From positions 13,209,700-13,273,699 of the forward strand of contig OW285191.1 in the NCBI GenBank assembly GCA_935421135.1: a stretch of DNA of 64,000 nucleotides, given 5' to 3'. This DNA comes from Bugulina stolonifera. Lineage: Eukaryota > Bryozoa > Gymnolaemata > Cheilostomatida > Bugulidae. The position numbers and the translations under genes are program-made. This document shows positions 13,842 to 25,161 of the stretch, piece by piece (positions within the stretch are counted from its first letter, which is position 1; each line of letters starts with the position of its first letter). Under the pieces are notes generated by a model that made no database searches, was not told the DNA's origin, and worked only from the letters and a program-made list of their open reading frames with translations.

Positions 13842-16800
13842 ATAATTTATTATATTTCTCTATTGTTTATATAGTACATTGTACATAGATGTACTTGCCA
13901 AGTCTCCCAGTTTGAAACCCTGCTCCCACAATGATAAAAACTCCCTATTTCCTTCCTCCAGATTTTCACTAAAAATATGGCTTCTAGCATAAAAGCTAAC
14001 CAATCTAATAAATATAATCCCAAAGGAATGATATTTCATAACCCAAGATACTAAAGAGGTCCTGTGGAGCACTACATTTATGGCACAGGCGAGGAATTTC
14101 TGTGGCTCATACATTGTAGATCATGATACCAGAGAGTCATTTAGAAGCGCAAGCATGAGGCGGCTACTCAATCTGCTAAGATCAGAGTTTGTAATAGGAT
14201 GCAAGCCAGTGTTAGTATTATTTTAGTACTAGATGATTATTATAATAGATATTTCCACTTGTACAACAAGTAAAACCACATTTTAGAAAGTTACAAGTAC
14301 AGCATTTATAAATTATTGTTAACTCAATTATTTATTACACCAAACACTGGGCAGCCCCTCCACTTGCTCCAATCTTCCTCTTTGGAGCAGCACTAACTTG
14401 GCAAGTATGCTACAATACATGTAGCCTACCGTGCAAATAAGATATTCCGTCGCTCATGGGAGGAGAGGGGATGTGAATAATCAAGATCTTATAAAAGTAC
14501 AGTTCAAATCTCTTCAGCATGAGGCAGCTGCTCAATCTACTAAAACCAGCTATTATACTTAGAAAAATAGTATTGTACTATGCCATATGCTGTGTCATAC
14601 TGTGTCATACCAACTGTGCCATGCTGTGTCATAATGTGTCATACTGTGCCATGCTGTGTCATAATGTGTCATACTGTGCCATGCTGTGTCATACTGTGTC
14701 ATACCAACTGTACCATGCTGTGTTATACTGTGTGATACCAACTGTGTCACGCTGTGTCATCTTAACTGTGTCATGCTGGGTTATATTATATCTTTAGGCC
14801 TATAGGAGTTTAGGCAGAAAATTTACCCAACTGTTTCACGCCTGAATGGGAGGAAATTGATGATTGGATATAAAGTGTCCAAAAAGATGAGCCCAAACGA
14901 GGGTGTGTGAGAGCTGATGTGGTTCCAGGAGAGATAACAGTCTAGAGTCTAGTATATTACATAGAGTGTTATATACATACTAGCTACATTATGTTACACA
15001 TTTACGGTCATAAGATGGAATAGCCATAATATTAGTTTTTTGGAAAATGTTGGTGTGAGCTAATAGTTTGATGAGGAATGATAAATCAAGACACATTCTG
15101 TATAGCTTTTTTATTATATTCCTAATATTTCAATGGGCTTCCTCTTTGATGCTACTAATTAATTAGAAGTTTTCCTCTCCCAATTTATTTTCCTCTTGGA
15201 CAAATTGTGAAGAGTAAGGTGAGCTCACAAGTCAAGTATTTTATTTATGGCATTGCACTTAGCCCACTATTTTTATGTGATATAGTGTACATGGATCATT
15301 CCCAATAGTTACTTCCTGTGATATTGTTACATGTACATGTACGTAAAAACCTTCATAAAATGCTAAAAAATAAAATAAGCAATAAATATTTTTGATATTT
15401 CATGTCACTTTTACATAATATATTCTAATGAAGCAATAAACTTGTATATTTCACAAGAAGTTATAGTCAGGTGTTTTAATATTATAATGGTCATAAGGTA
15501 TCTATTGTACCATTGCTATAAACCTAGAGAGCCCAGGTTTGTGTGTGATTGCAGTAAATTCAATAAAGCCTCAGAACTTAGATTAAGGTCCACTAAATAT
15601 AAACTAATACCTGCTGTAAGTTTGAAGCACAGTCTAGGCTTTATTTGCAAGCCTCAACAAAATTTCAAGGAGGCTATGATGTCCAAAATATTGGTTGGAA
15701 GGGGGGTGTCCAGTGATTGTGCTTGGATCACAGTCTACAATTACTCCCAGTAACACAATTTTGACTAAAAAAATACCTGACTATGAGAAAATAATGAAAT
15801 AAAGCTGTAGACTAAGTTTATAATAAAAAAACTAGCATTTAGTTTTGGAGGGGAGGCCCCATAGAGACACAGTAATAAAATCTGAAACACATCTAAGCTA
15901 TATCTAGTCATGGTCAGGGAGGCTATGATATAAAAATGCTGGCTGAAAGGGGTTTCCAAGGGGTGCCCAGGGATAGTGTTGTTTGGCATTTGGATCACAG
16001 TCTACTATTGCCACCAGAAGCAATTTTGAGTTTAAATATTAATATATAGCTATGATGAGGAAAACTAAGCAAAGCCAATAGATAAAGTTTTTGATGAAAA
16101 AATTAACATTTAGTTTTGGAGGCCCTTATAGGGACATAGAAATAAACTCTGAAACTGTTTGAAACACACTCTAAGCTATATGTACAAATTTGGGGGTGTC
16201 CAATGAGCCTGGGTTTTAGTCTGATCCATGTTGTTAAAAAGTACAGTTCATACAGTCATGTACTGTATCTCTTTAGCATGAGGCAGCTGCTCAATGTGCT
16301 GAAACCAGTTATTAAAAAGATTATTACATGTAGTATTGTACTGTTTCATGCTGAGTCATACTAACTGTATCATGCTGAGTCATACTATGCCATACTGGGT
16401 CCTATTACATCTTTAGTCCTATTGAGTTTAAGTGATAGGTTGCAGGTTGGTGTAAATATTTTTATGGCAACATAATTAATAGTGAAACAATATTTTTATA
16501 AAGTACGATAGTATTTTTGTTGCATGGGTTGCCACTCCCCTTGCCCAATCCTACCTATTTAGAGTAGCAGTAACTTGACATGTATGTTTATATAACTTGT
16601 GAGCAATGGGCAGTAATTATATGCAACATGTATTTCATTATCTGACTGCAACTGTGTGTAAAATATGTGCATTATAGAATATAGAGGTTTAATCAAATTG
16701 GATTTAATGATTTTGTTGACAAGAAGTGTTTTGGCAGAAGGCCAATTTCGCATTGCAACCAAGTGTAATGGCTTGTGCATGTCTGTATATATGCATGTAT

Positions 16801-17059
16801 GTAAAGCCAGAGGGTGCCACTGAGACACCTTAACAAGGAAGAGAAAAACACCGGTTTGTACATAAAGATATACAGTAATTATATTTACAAGTATCATCAC
16901 CAATAAACCAATGGTAGGCATTCATACAGACAGAAACTGGTTTCACATATTATGGGCTTGTTACCATACTAACAGTCCTTTCACTGTATCGGTCCTTTCA
17001 CTGTATCGACTATTGCTATAACTATTACTATGTTACACATTCTGGCAATGTTCCAATTG
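13842..17059. other. Intergenic region built from diverged repeats
   Basis: No gene recognised. A motif near gcatgaggcagctgctcaat recurs at about 14155, 14518 and 16276, in two cases preceded by aagtacagttca. A second motif (agcagYaacttg) recurs near 14391 and 16565. A roughly 270-bp unit (15630-15890 and 15905-16175) recurs in tandem with strong divergence and shares tggatcacagtctac. A tract at 15038-15075 is inversely matched in ALDH1L intron 17. This looks like an old repeat cluster. The longest ORF, 103 codons from 15442, crosses these repeats and has no coding character. Confidence 0.6.
14585..14775. repeat. Tandem repeat with core ctgtgtcatactgtgccatg
   Basis: About eight degenerate units of 20-25 bp. 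They follow one copy of the dispersed gcatgaggcagctgctcaat motif; a short, diverged stretch of the same units follows the copy near 16340. Confidence 0.85.
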
Positions 17060-20000
17060 TCAATCTGATGAGGAGGAATGGAGGTTACCATCTGGTAGAA
17101 CTGATAGACTCCCAGCTCCAGATACCTTCTTACTAACTGAACTGCTGTTAGAGTTTACTCCTCTTGCACCTTGATGGCCTGTAACAACAAGTTTAGAAAT
17201 TAGTGCATCACATACTGAAATAGTATATCTCCTGTAACAGTTGATATACTACCTGTAACAGTTGATATACTACCTGTAACAGTTGGTATACTACCTGTAA
17301 CAGTTTATATACAGTTCGTAACAGTTGATACTTCACCTGTAACAATTGGCATTTTACCACATCCTATAACAGTTGTGCAGAAACTATTCACATGTTAGAA
17401 ATACAGTTGATCACAAAGATATTTGGAGTTGTCTGCACAGCAAATTGAAGCACAATTTGATAAGAAAGTGAAGACAACTCTAAATTACCATTATATCAAC
17501 CATACATACATGTACATTGTACAGTGATGTTCTTTGAAATGAGCCCCCCCCCCCCCCCAAATATAGCTACAATTTCTCGTTTACTTGAAACATCCTCTAT
17601 AGAGATCAATTAAACCATATCATGCATCATTAGAATACTAACAATATTACATGTACATACAGATATCAATGTCAGCTTACCTTCCTCAACTTCCTGTATT
17701 CTACTGAGTCTGTTGGTGTCACCAGCCCCTAAATGTTCCTCTTCTTCATATTGAGCAGATTCCAACATCCGGGTGTCTTCTGCCACTTCTAAGTAGTCCA
17801 TTTCTACAACAGAGTGGTTACATAGAGTGGTTATACAGAGCGGTTTCACAGAGTGGTTATACGGAGCGGTTTCACAGAGTGGTTACACAGCAATATCAAT
17901 GGCTCTGTTTATAGCATTGATGTGTTACACATACATGTGCATGTATCTAGGTTATGTTATGGCTGTGTGCACATATGACTGTACTGTATATAATATAGTC
18001 TATAGGCATAATGTTTACAGTACATGGGCATGCATACATGTACATATTGTTCTATGCACATATACATGTCCCATTATAAATATACATGCTTGCTGCATGC
18101 ACATATACATATTATACATATAAATATACTAATACACATATCATAGCTATACAATGTACGTAGTTATGCATGTACATAGTTACACAGTGTACATAGCTAA
18201 TGACTAACCCAACGCAGCAAGATCTTCTCTAAACTCTGTAAAGTGCTCCTCTGGCATCCCCTCCTGGATATAATGATGCCAGAAACATCTCTTCCTGTTC
18301 ATTAAGTCGTATTTCCTGTTCAACGTAGTCCAAAAATCATGAATAGAAGTCGTGTTGGCCAGCATTATAGCAGAGGTGGTTGCCTGTATAGTATATGTAC
18401 AGTAGATATACATGTACAGTAGATATAAATGTACAGTAGATATACATGTACAGTAGATATACATGTACAGTAGATATACATGTACAGTAGATATAAATGT
18501 ACAGTAGATATACATGTACAGTAGATATACATGTACAGTAGATATACATGTACAGTAGATATACATGTACAGTAGATATAAATGTACAGTAGATATACAT
18601 GTACAGTAGATATACATGTACAGTAGATATAAATGTACAGTAGATATACATGTACAGTAGATATACATGTACAGTAGATATAAATGTACAGTAGATATAC
18701 ATGTACAGTAGATATACATGTACAGTAGATATAAATGTACAGTAGATATACATGTACAGTAGATATACATGTACAGTAGATATACATGTACAGTAGATAT
18801 AAATGTACAGTAGAATGATATACATGTACAGTAGATATAAATGTACAGTAGATATACATGTACAGTAGATATACATGTACAGTAGATATAAATGTACAGC
18901 AGATATACATTACATTATATATGTATGCCACAAGCAGGCAACAATTTAAGTAACCTAATTGTAGTTTTGTGACTCAGCTAGGACGGCTCCCACAATAATA
19001 ATAACAAGCCATGAGAATTAGAATAGTTAGTATTATCATCCCTTTATAGCAGGCAGTAATAAATAGCCAATGACAATGAAGGTAACAATTTTTGAGATCA
19101 AACTAAAACCCAATAATATAACACTTAACAAAGAGCTCTAAAAGATATGATAGCATTGAATGTCAAAGAACATGGCAAACAAAGTACTACACCCAAGTAA
19201 TAATTGAATAAAGAATTAACAATCCCCCAACTTACTGGTTCCATGTTGAGAGCCTGAGGTACGACCATCTTAGCATGGTTTATACCAATCTTAAACCCAG
19301 TAGGACACCAGTCCACGAACTGGATGGATCTTGTTCTACAAAATGCATAATCAGTTTGAATGTCAGACCAATATGGAGTCCAAGTTGTACATGTATTTCA
19401 ATGTACATAATGTGTATAACATTGCATACACTATACTACATTGCACTTATACACCACATACTACACTACATACACCACACACTACACTACATACACCACA
19501 CACTACACTGCATACACCACATGCTACAGTACATACACCACATACTACACTACATGTACTACATACTACACTACATACACCACATACTACACTACATACA
19601 CCATACACTACACTACACTACATACACCACACACTACACTGCATACACCACATACTACAGTGCATACACTACATACTACACCATATACACCACATACTAC
19701 ACTATATACACTACATACTACAGTGCATACACCACATACTACACTACATGTACTACATACTACACTACATACACCACATACTACACTACATGTACTACAT
19801 ACTACACTACATACACCACATACTACACTACATACACCACACACTACACTACATACACCACACACTACACTGCATACACCACATACTACAGTGCATACAC
19901 CACATACTACACCATATACACCACCTACTACAGTGCATGCACCACATACTACACTACATACACCACATACTACACTACATACACCACATACCACAATATA

Positions 20001-23000
20001 TAATATATACCACATAGACTAGTAGATGCTACACTCACTTCTTCAGCACATGGATTGTAGCATTGATCTCTTTGGGCACCACTAGACCTCTGTACATTAT
20101 ACAACAACTCATATATTTACCGTAGCTGGGATCTACCATCAGTGTGAGGTTGTGTTTAGAGAAGAGTTGTTTGGTTATTTTAATTGTGCTCATCTCCTAA
20201 ATACAGAATAGAGGCTAAGTTATATAAACGTACTGGATTCAGAACTGATACAAGTAGAACACAGGCAGGCTAATGCCTAATGTTACATATAAGTTGAATT
20301 CCCAACTCTCTTCAGCTACCACGGTGGCCAGCACTAAAAACTCTAACAGTATTCCTTTGATATTACAGTGCACCAACCCAGCCATGCATGGTTCCTATAA
20401 TAAAGTAAATACTGTTATTGTCCATCCAATCAAAAATCTTTAAGAACTAAAGATGTAAAAATTGAATTTAAAGTGAACACATCCTAACGATGTACTCTCT
20501 TTCTTCCCAGACAATTAATCAACTTCTACACAAATAACCATGTGTAACTAAAATGATGAGACAGATCTACTGTACATGAACTTTTCATGTACATGTTTAC
20601 TACAAATGTACTTATTTCAGAGTTGGCTGTAAAAATAAAATAACCAGGATTATAAGCAGGTAAAACGAATGAATCAGCAAGCAAACAATAAACACAGCCT
20701 CTACAGAACATCCCCTCTAGAGATGTTAGAGCAGGACCGCAGTGAAGAATAAGCTGAAGGAAGCTGTTAGTAATAGTTAAGGGAACCAATGGTAATGTAT
20801 ACTCAGCAACTTATACCTTCTGAGTCTACAATGATGACGATATACAAGTCAGAGCATGCATGTACATATATGCACAAATGTAACAAATCAGTTTCTTACC
20901 CTTTACAATAGAGACAACACTATCAGTTCTACGGTTGAAGAATAAAACCTGGTATTCTGTGCACCAACCAGTTTACATTCAGAGTTAAAAGTACATAGTA
21001 AGTGAGCTTAGACTAGAGGGACTCACATCAGGAGCTGTATACATGTAAAGGAGTGAAATTCTAACTTGTGGGCCAGGAGTGTACTACTCCATTTGGTTAC
21101 ACCATCTAGCAAGTTACCTGTATACTGGAAGCTAGTGTTGCATTCTTAGGTACGATAGGAGAGAGAGAAGCAATGGGGAAATGTAGTCTGGGATATGGCA
21201 CTAGGTTAGTCTGAACTTCAGTAAAGTCTGTCCTCAGCAGCGAAGAGAACCGTAGACCAGCTGTCATTGCAGAAATTACCTACATAACACACTGATACTC
21301 AGCTCACTAGCTTAAACGCAATCAGAACAATACAGAGACAAGTTGGGATGTCAATTTATATGAATGCAAGATTGAAGGCGTTCTTCCTTGAGTGTTATAT
21401 ATTGTAATGTAGGATTCAAAGCATTCAACAAAACCATTATTACAATCATAAGATACAATATCATAAACTGTAGATCTTAGGCTACATGTAAACTGATATA
21501 AACTATAGATCTAAGGCTACCTGTGAACTGATCTAAACTGTGGATCTAAGGCTACCTGTGAAATCATCCTATTGATGTCTTTGTAATTTGGTGAGTGCAT
21601 ATCCAACTTCTTACTCAGAATGTGGTAGAGTGACTCATTGTCAAAGAATATAGCGCAGTCCGAGTCTGCGAGAGACTCGTGTGTTGCGAAGACAGCATTG
21701 TAAGGCTCCACAACAGCGGTGGAGAACTGACCAGATGGTACTGTGGCTAATTCAATCTATTAATTACAGTTTGTTCATGTAAATGTAAATTCTGTAGATC
21801 AAGAAGTGCTTTATTAACAGGACTGCTAAATAAGAATTGAGTGCTCTTGGAATGGCCTGATGCCATGAGCTTATAACTCCAAACAGAAAATTGATGTAGG
21901 TAATATAGAAAATATAAGTTATTCAAGAAAATAATGGCTAGCATTATATTAATTCACATAAATTATACTTCTGCGGAGGTGAGTGTGAACATTCATGACT
22001 CAAAGTGACTCACAGCGCGATCAAACACTGCAAGAGTTCAGCTAAGCATTTCTGTATCAACCAGGCTTACCAAGTCCCTCTGATGTCGCAGGAGACTCCC
22101 TGATTTTCAAAACAAATTTTGGTACCCCACCCAAATGCTGAATCTCCCTGATTTTTATCAGTGGAACATGACAAGTCTGGTAGCAATTCACACGAGTCAA
22201 CATGTTTACATGACAACAGAACCACCTACCTGTGTTAGCTTAGGGTAGTCATCTCTTAGTGCACACATGAGTACAGAACCAAATCCAGAACCGGTTCCAC
22301 CTCCATAAGACCTGAACAGACTGAACCCTTGAACTCCACTACAGCCCTCAGCCTAAAGTAACATGGTTGTGTATATCACTCAAAACTAACACTAAGCACA
22401 CAATGTAATTGTATGGAAATAGCTGACTGACTGACTGACTGACTGACTGACTGACTGACTGACTAGCAAACATTTGTAGTTGAATGTTATGAGAATAAAC
22501 CAACTGTCTATAAGATCATATATTATAATATTAGATTTACCACTTTACGGATTCTATCCAATACGAGATCTTTCATACATTCCCCTAGAGTGTAGAACCC
22601 TCTGGCAAATACATTACCAGAGTCTTCCTTACCAGATATCAGACAGTCTGGTCTAAACAGATTCCTCTTCCTTCCAGTTCTGATTACATCTGTGATAGAA
22701 AAGATAAACATTATGGTGTGACTGTGTGATAATTGGAACAAATTGAGATGACATGATAACAGTGACAAATGTATAAAGGCAACTAAGATGTTCTTATAAT
22801 GCATGTGGCTTTCTTACATGATTCATTTTATATTTTAATTTGGTATAAGAAAATATTATAAACAAGCAAATATTCGACCAGCCATTACTAACTTATCTAA
22901 TCCAAAATTATAGACTAAACTATGTTTTGCAAACTATATTCAGACAAAGCATGAACTGCAAGACTATATTATTAGGTATCAGTCTAATTAATACGAAAAC

Positions 23001-23616
23001 ATTGGACTTGGCTCTACAATTCACAATGAGTACGCAGAGATAGTGTTATTAACTATGTGATAACACAGTAAGGAATAACTCTTAGATATACAAGGAAGTT
23101 ATTCCACTCACCGACTACTGAGGGCTCAGTATCGAATATCACGCTCCTTGGTACGTACTTCCCATTAGCACACTCTTCAAACAGGATGTCATTAGAGGCC
23201 AAGTCCAAATTCCTTCTATTTTTTTTCTTGATTTTACCGCTGAAACAGACATCGTGCTCCAGACAGAAGAGTTCCCACAACGTATCCGCTAGCTGGACAC
23301 CGCACTGACCAAGGTGGACATTAATGATCCCTCTATCGCTGGAAGACTAGACAAGAAATACATGTACAATATAATAAAGCAGCCATTATAATACAAGTAC
23401 AGCTTAGTAGTCAATTACAAACTACAATTTAAATTAATACTTGAAACAAAGACATTACATTTAATGTTTTAACATTTAAAAAGATTAAAAACCAATAGAT
23501 ATTCAATTCACAATTACATAATTATCAAAATAATATAATACATGTAATATCACCCGAAATATAGATTAATATACATTTCATATTAACAGTAACATTTGTA
23601 TAATCTCACTCACCAT
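17060..23616 (-). CDS. Divergent alpha-type tubulin with an extended Ser-rich tail, complete, 11 exons
   Basis: Tubulins polymerise into microtubules and bind GTP. Exons in transcript order: 23614-23616 (ATG alone), 23112-23346, 22541-22689, 22230-22352, 21556-21756, 21118-21279, 20039-20196, 19236-19335, 18209-18383, 17681-17803, 17060-17178; phases agree, giving 515 aa. The intron right after the ATG is typical of alpha-tubulin genes. Alpha character shows in [17 protein letters not shown], the [12 protein letters not shown] segment with the alpha-type catalytic glutamate (Glu258 here, Glu254 in standard alpha) and [15 protein letters not shown]. The GTP signature GGGTGSG is intact at 146-152. 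Oddities: the N-terminus lacks the MREC start, the acetylated Lys40 loop is replaced by a basic KIKKKNRRN segment, and the roughly 80-residue tail from 436 lacks the EEY end and finishes Ser-rich (LHSSSSD). It is a specialised paralogue, not a housekeeping copy. No premature stop was seen. Confidence 0.94.
17233..17350. repeat. About 21-bp tandem repeat in the last tubulin intron, copying an acceptor-like sequence
   Basis: Units cctgtaacagttgatatact recur about five times. On the minus strand each reads gttacag followed by g, matching the real exon 11 acceptor gttacag|G at 17178-17185. Confidence 0.85.
17421..17485. mobile_element. 65-bp MITE-like hairpin with TTTGGAGTTGTCT ends
   Basis: Inverted ends atttggagttgtct (17421-17434) and agacaactctaaat (17472-17485) flank a second small palindrome (caaatt...aatttg). 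The end motif recurs in other introns and spacers of the window, sometimes paired. The copy is too short to code for anything. Confidence 0.5.
17806..17885. repeat. Tandem repeat abutting the tubulin exon 10 acceptor
   Basis: Units agagtggttatacagagcgg recur about four times. The array begins within a few bases of the exon 10 acceptor (17804-17805), and its minus strand supplies the ctctgt pyrimidine stretch used there. Confidence 0.8.
18398..18905. repeat. 17-bp minisatellite, about 29 copies, in tubulin intron 8
   Basis: The unit is tacatgtacagtagata. Two variants (acatg and aaatg) alternate, often as one A-type and two C-type units, a 51-bp higher-order period. One unit near 18813-18820 is disrupted (gaatga). 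The unit has no stop in any minus frame, which creates three overlapping 180-codon ORFs that are not genes. The array starts about 14 bp from the exon 9 acceptor. Confidence 0.97.
19436..20010. repeat. 21-bp minisatellite, about 27 copies, in tubulin intron 7
   Basis: The unit is close to caccacatactacactacat plus one base, with variants (tgtact, gtgcat). Because 21 is a multiple of 3 it leaves long false ORFs in several frames on both strands. It lies between exon 8 (19335) and exon 7 (20039). Confidence 0.97.
22423..22464. repeat. (CTGA)n microsatellite
   Basis: About ten perfect tetranucleotide copies inside tubulin intron 3. Confidence 0.97.
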
Positions 23617-24875
23617 TGTCAATACTTATAGAGACAACATACGATGTCTAACAGGAACACGACATCTCAAAATTCTGATGGGCTGATGTACGATTCATTT
23701 ATTACAGGGAATTATCATAGCAAACAATCGCATCCGTGGAACAAATACTTGGAATAGTAAAGTATTATTAGTATAATAATATAATCAAACATGAATAAAA
23801 TAAACAATCTGGAAAACGTTGTGATTTATAATGCAATTCCCGAAATTGATCAAATGGCTGACAGTAAATAATACATCATGATATACATGTACATGTATAT
23901 GTATGTAAAGCAGAGATAACTATGTTAGCAATTACAAGATATCTTGGAATATCACCATCAAGTGCCTTCAACTACTTTTGTTGTTAGCATAGGTCATGAA
24001 CGCATTGACTCAAAGTTTTTGTGTAACACAAATTTTGTTGGAAACTAGGCTATGTGTTCCAATCAAACTAACATGTAAGTCATGGGGTATTTTTGTCTAA
24101 TTCATCTGGAGCTGAGGCTGGTCCAAGAATCACAAAGGCACTCAATAGTATTATATCAGTAACAGGGAGAGCATAGGTATATCCATAAAAAGGAGAAATA
24201 TCATGTCAATAAATGAGGCAGACTCTTATGAAAATAGATATCTAAAACATATAACATTGCCTCTAAAATAAATTCTAGAGTTAATATAATGTGAAGCTAC
24301 AGCTGATAGAAATAAATAACTCTCTATAAAATTAATTCAATAATATCGGTGTGATACAAAATATCTTCAAGTAGCTAAAATGAATATGACTGCTTACAAT
24401 CAATACCTGATTTAGTTGGTTTCATGTCTATAATTTAGAAGTTATCCACTTCTGTTTACAGATACGAAAAGAAAAGATAACTTCCAACTTTCCAATTTGA
24501 TGACTTGCATATATGCATAACATACAGTATAACAATAGTGTATAGAGCCTTAGTCTTTACAATTAAATAGTGTTTAAAAGCCACACATGCTGTATTATAG
24601 CATCGTTGATTGCATAGTTTGGACAGAAAATATAACAGGACTAACAAAATTACAATACTGTTTAGATGTACATAACAATATTATATCACCTGCTAAATAA
24701 TGGAAGGAAATGTTTGGAATTGTCTTCCCATAGCACAGTTGTACTATGCACACTAGAGTGAGAGGTTTTGCCTGTGCAGTAATAGCTGTCTACCTGCATA
24801 GTAATACTAATGTCTACCTGCATAGTGATAAATGTCTACCTGCATAGTGATAGCCGTCTACGCTCACTCAGCTAG
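23617..24875. other. Intergenic region between the F-BAR and tubulin genes
   Basis: No coding region is recognised. The low-coordinate end holds the 5' leader and promoter of the minus-strand tubulin; the high-coordinate end holds the 3' flank of the F-BAR gene. A 25-bp tandem repeat lies at 24787-24862, and a member of the TTGGAATTGTCT motif family at 24712-24727. Confidence 0.5.
24787..24862. repeat. About 25-bp tandem repeat, three to four copies
   Basis: The core tgtctacctgcatagtgata repeats next to the candidate alternative last exon of the F-BAR gene. On the minus strand the core contains an AG|GT-like gcaggtag. Confidence 0.85.
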
Positions 24876-24919
24876 TTAGCTAATAGATGAATATGTAGGG
24901 TCTGGATCATCTTCTATAA
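24876..24919 (-). CDS. Candidate alternative last exon of the F-BAR gene
   Basis: A minus-strand stretch preceded by an acceptor (ttacttgcag) reads VIEDDPDPTYSSIS then stop, if joined in phase to an internal donor in exon 8 (GCAG|gtagta, exon end at 25260). It would replace the last 33 codons of the long form with an acidic tail holding one tyrosine. Frame and splice signals fit; expression is unknown. Confidence 0.4.
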
Positions 24920-25161
24920 CTGCAAGTAAGTACATGCTGGGTTAGTACTAAGTGCAGTGATAGTCATACCAGTGTGTCTACAGCAGTGTGTAACATGTGG
25001 GTGTTTGTGTATGTGACATTGTTAATAACCATCATACAGTAAGATACGAGTATATTATATCAGTAAGCTATAGTTAGGGACACGCGTAATAAACAGTAAC
25101 TAATAAGGACTAGAGAGTAGACTGTTGGCTTATGTATATCATATACATGATACACAACTGA

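Noticed and set aside
18204..18931. Three overlapping minus-strand ORFs of about 180 codons
   Set aside because: They are produced by the stop-free 17-bp minisatellite. Only the part that coincides with tubulin exon 9 is coding.
19275..20022. Long ORFs on both strands (up to 242 codons)
   Set aside because: These are an artefact of the 21-bp repeat, whose period is a multiple of three. Their composition is two or three residues repeated.
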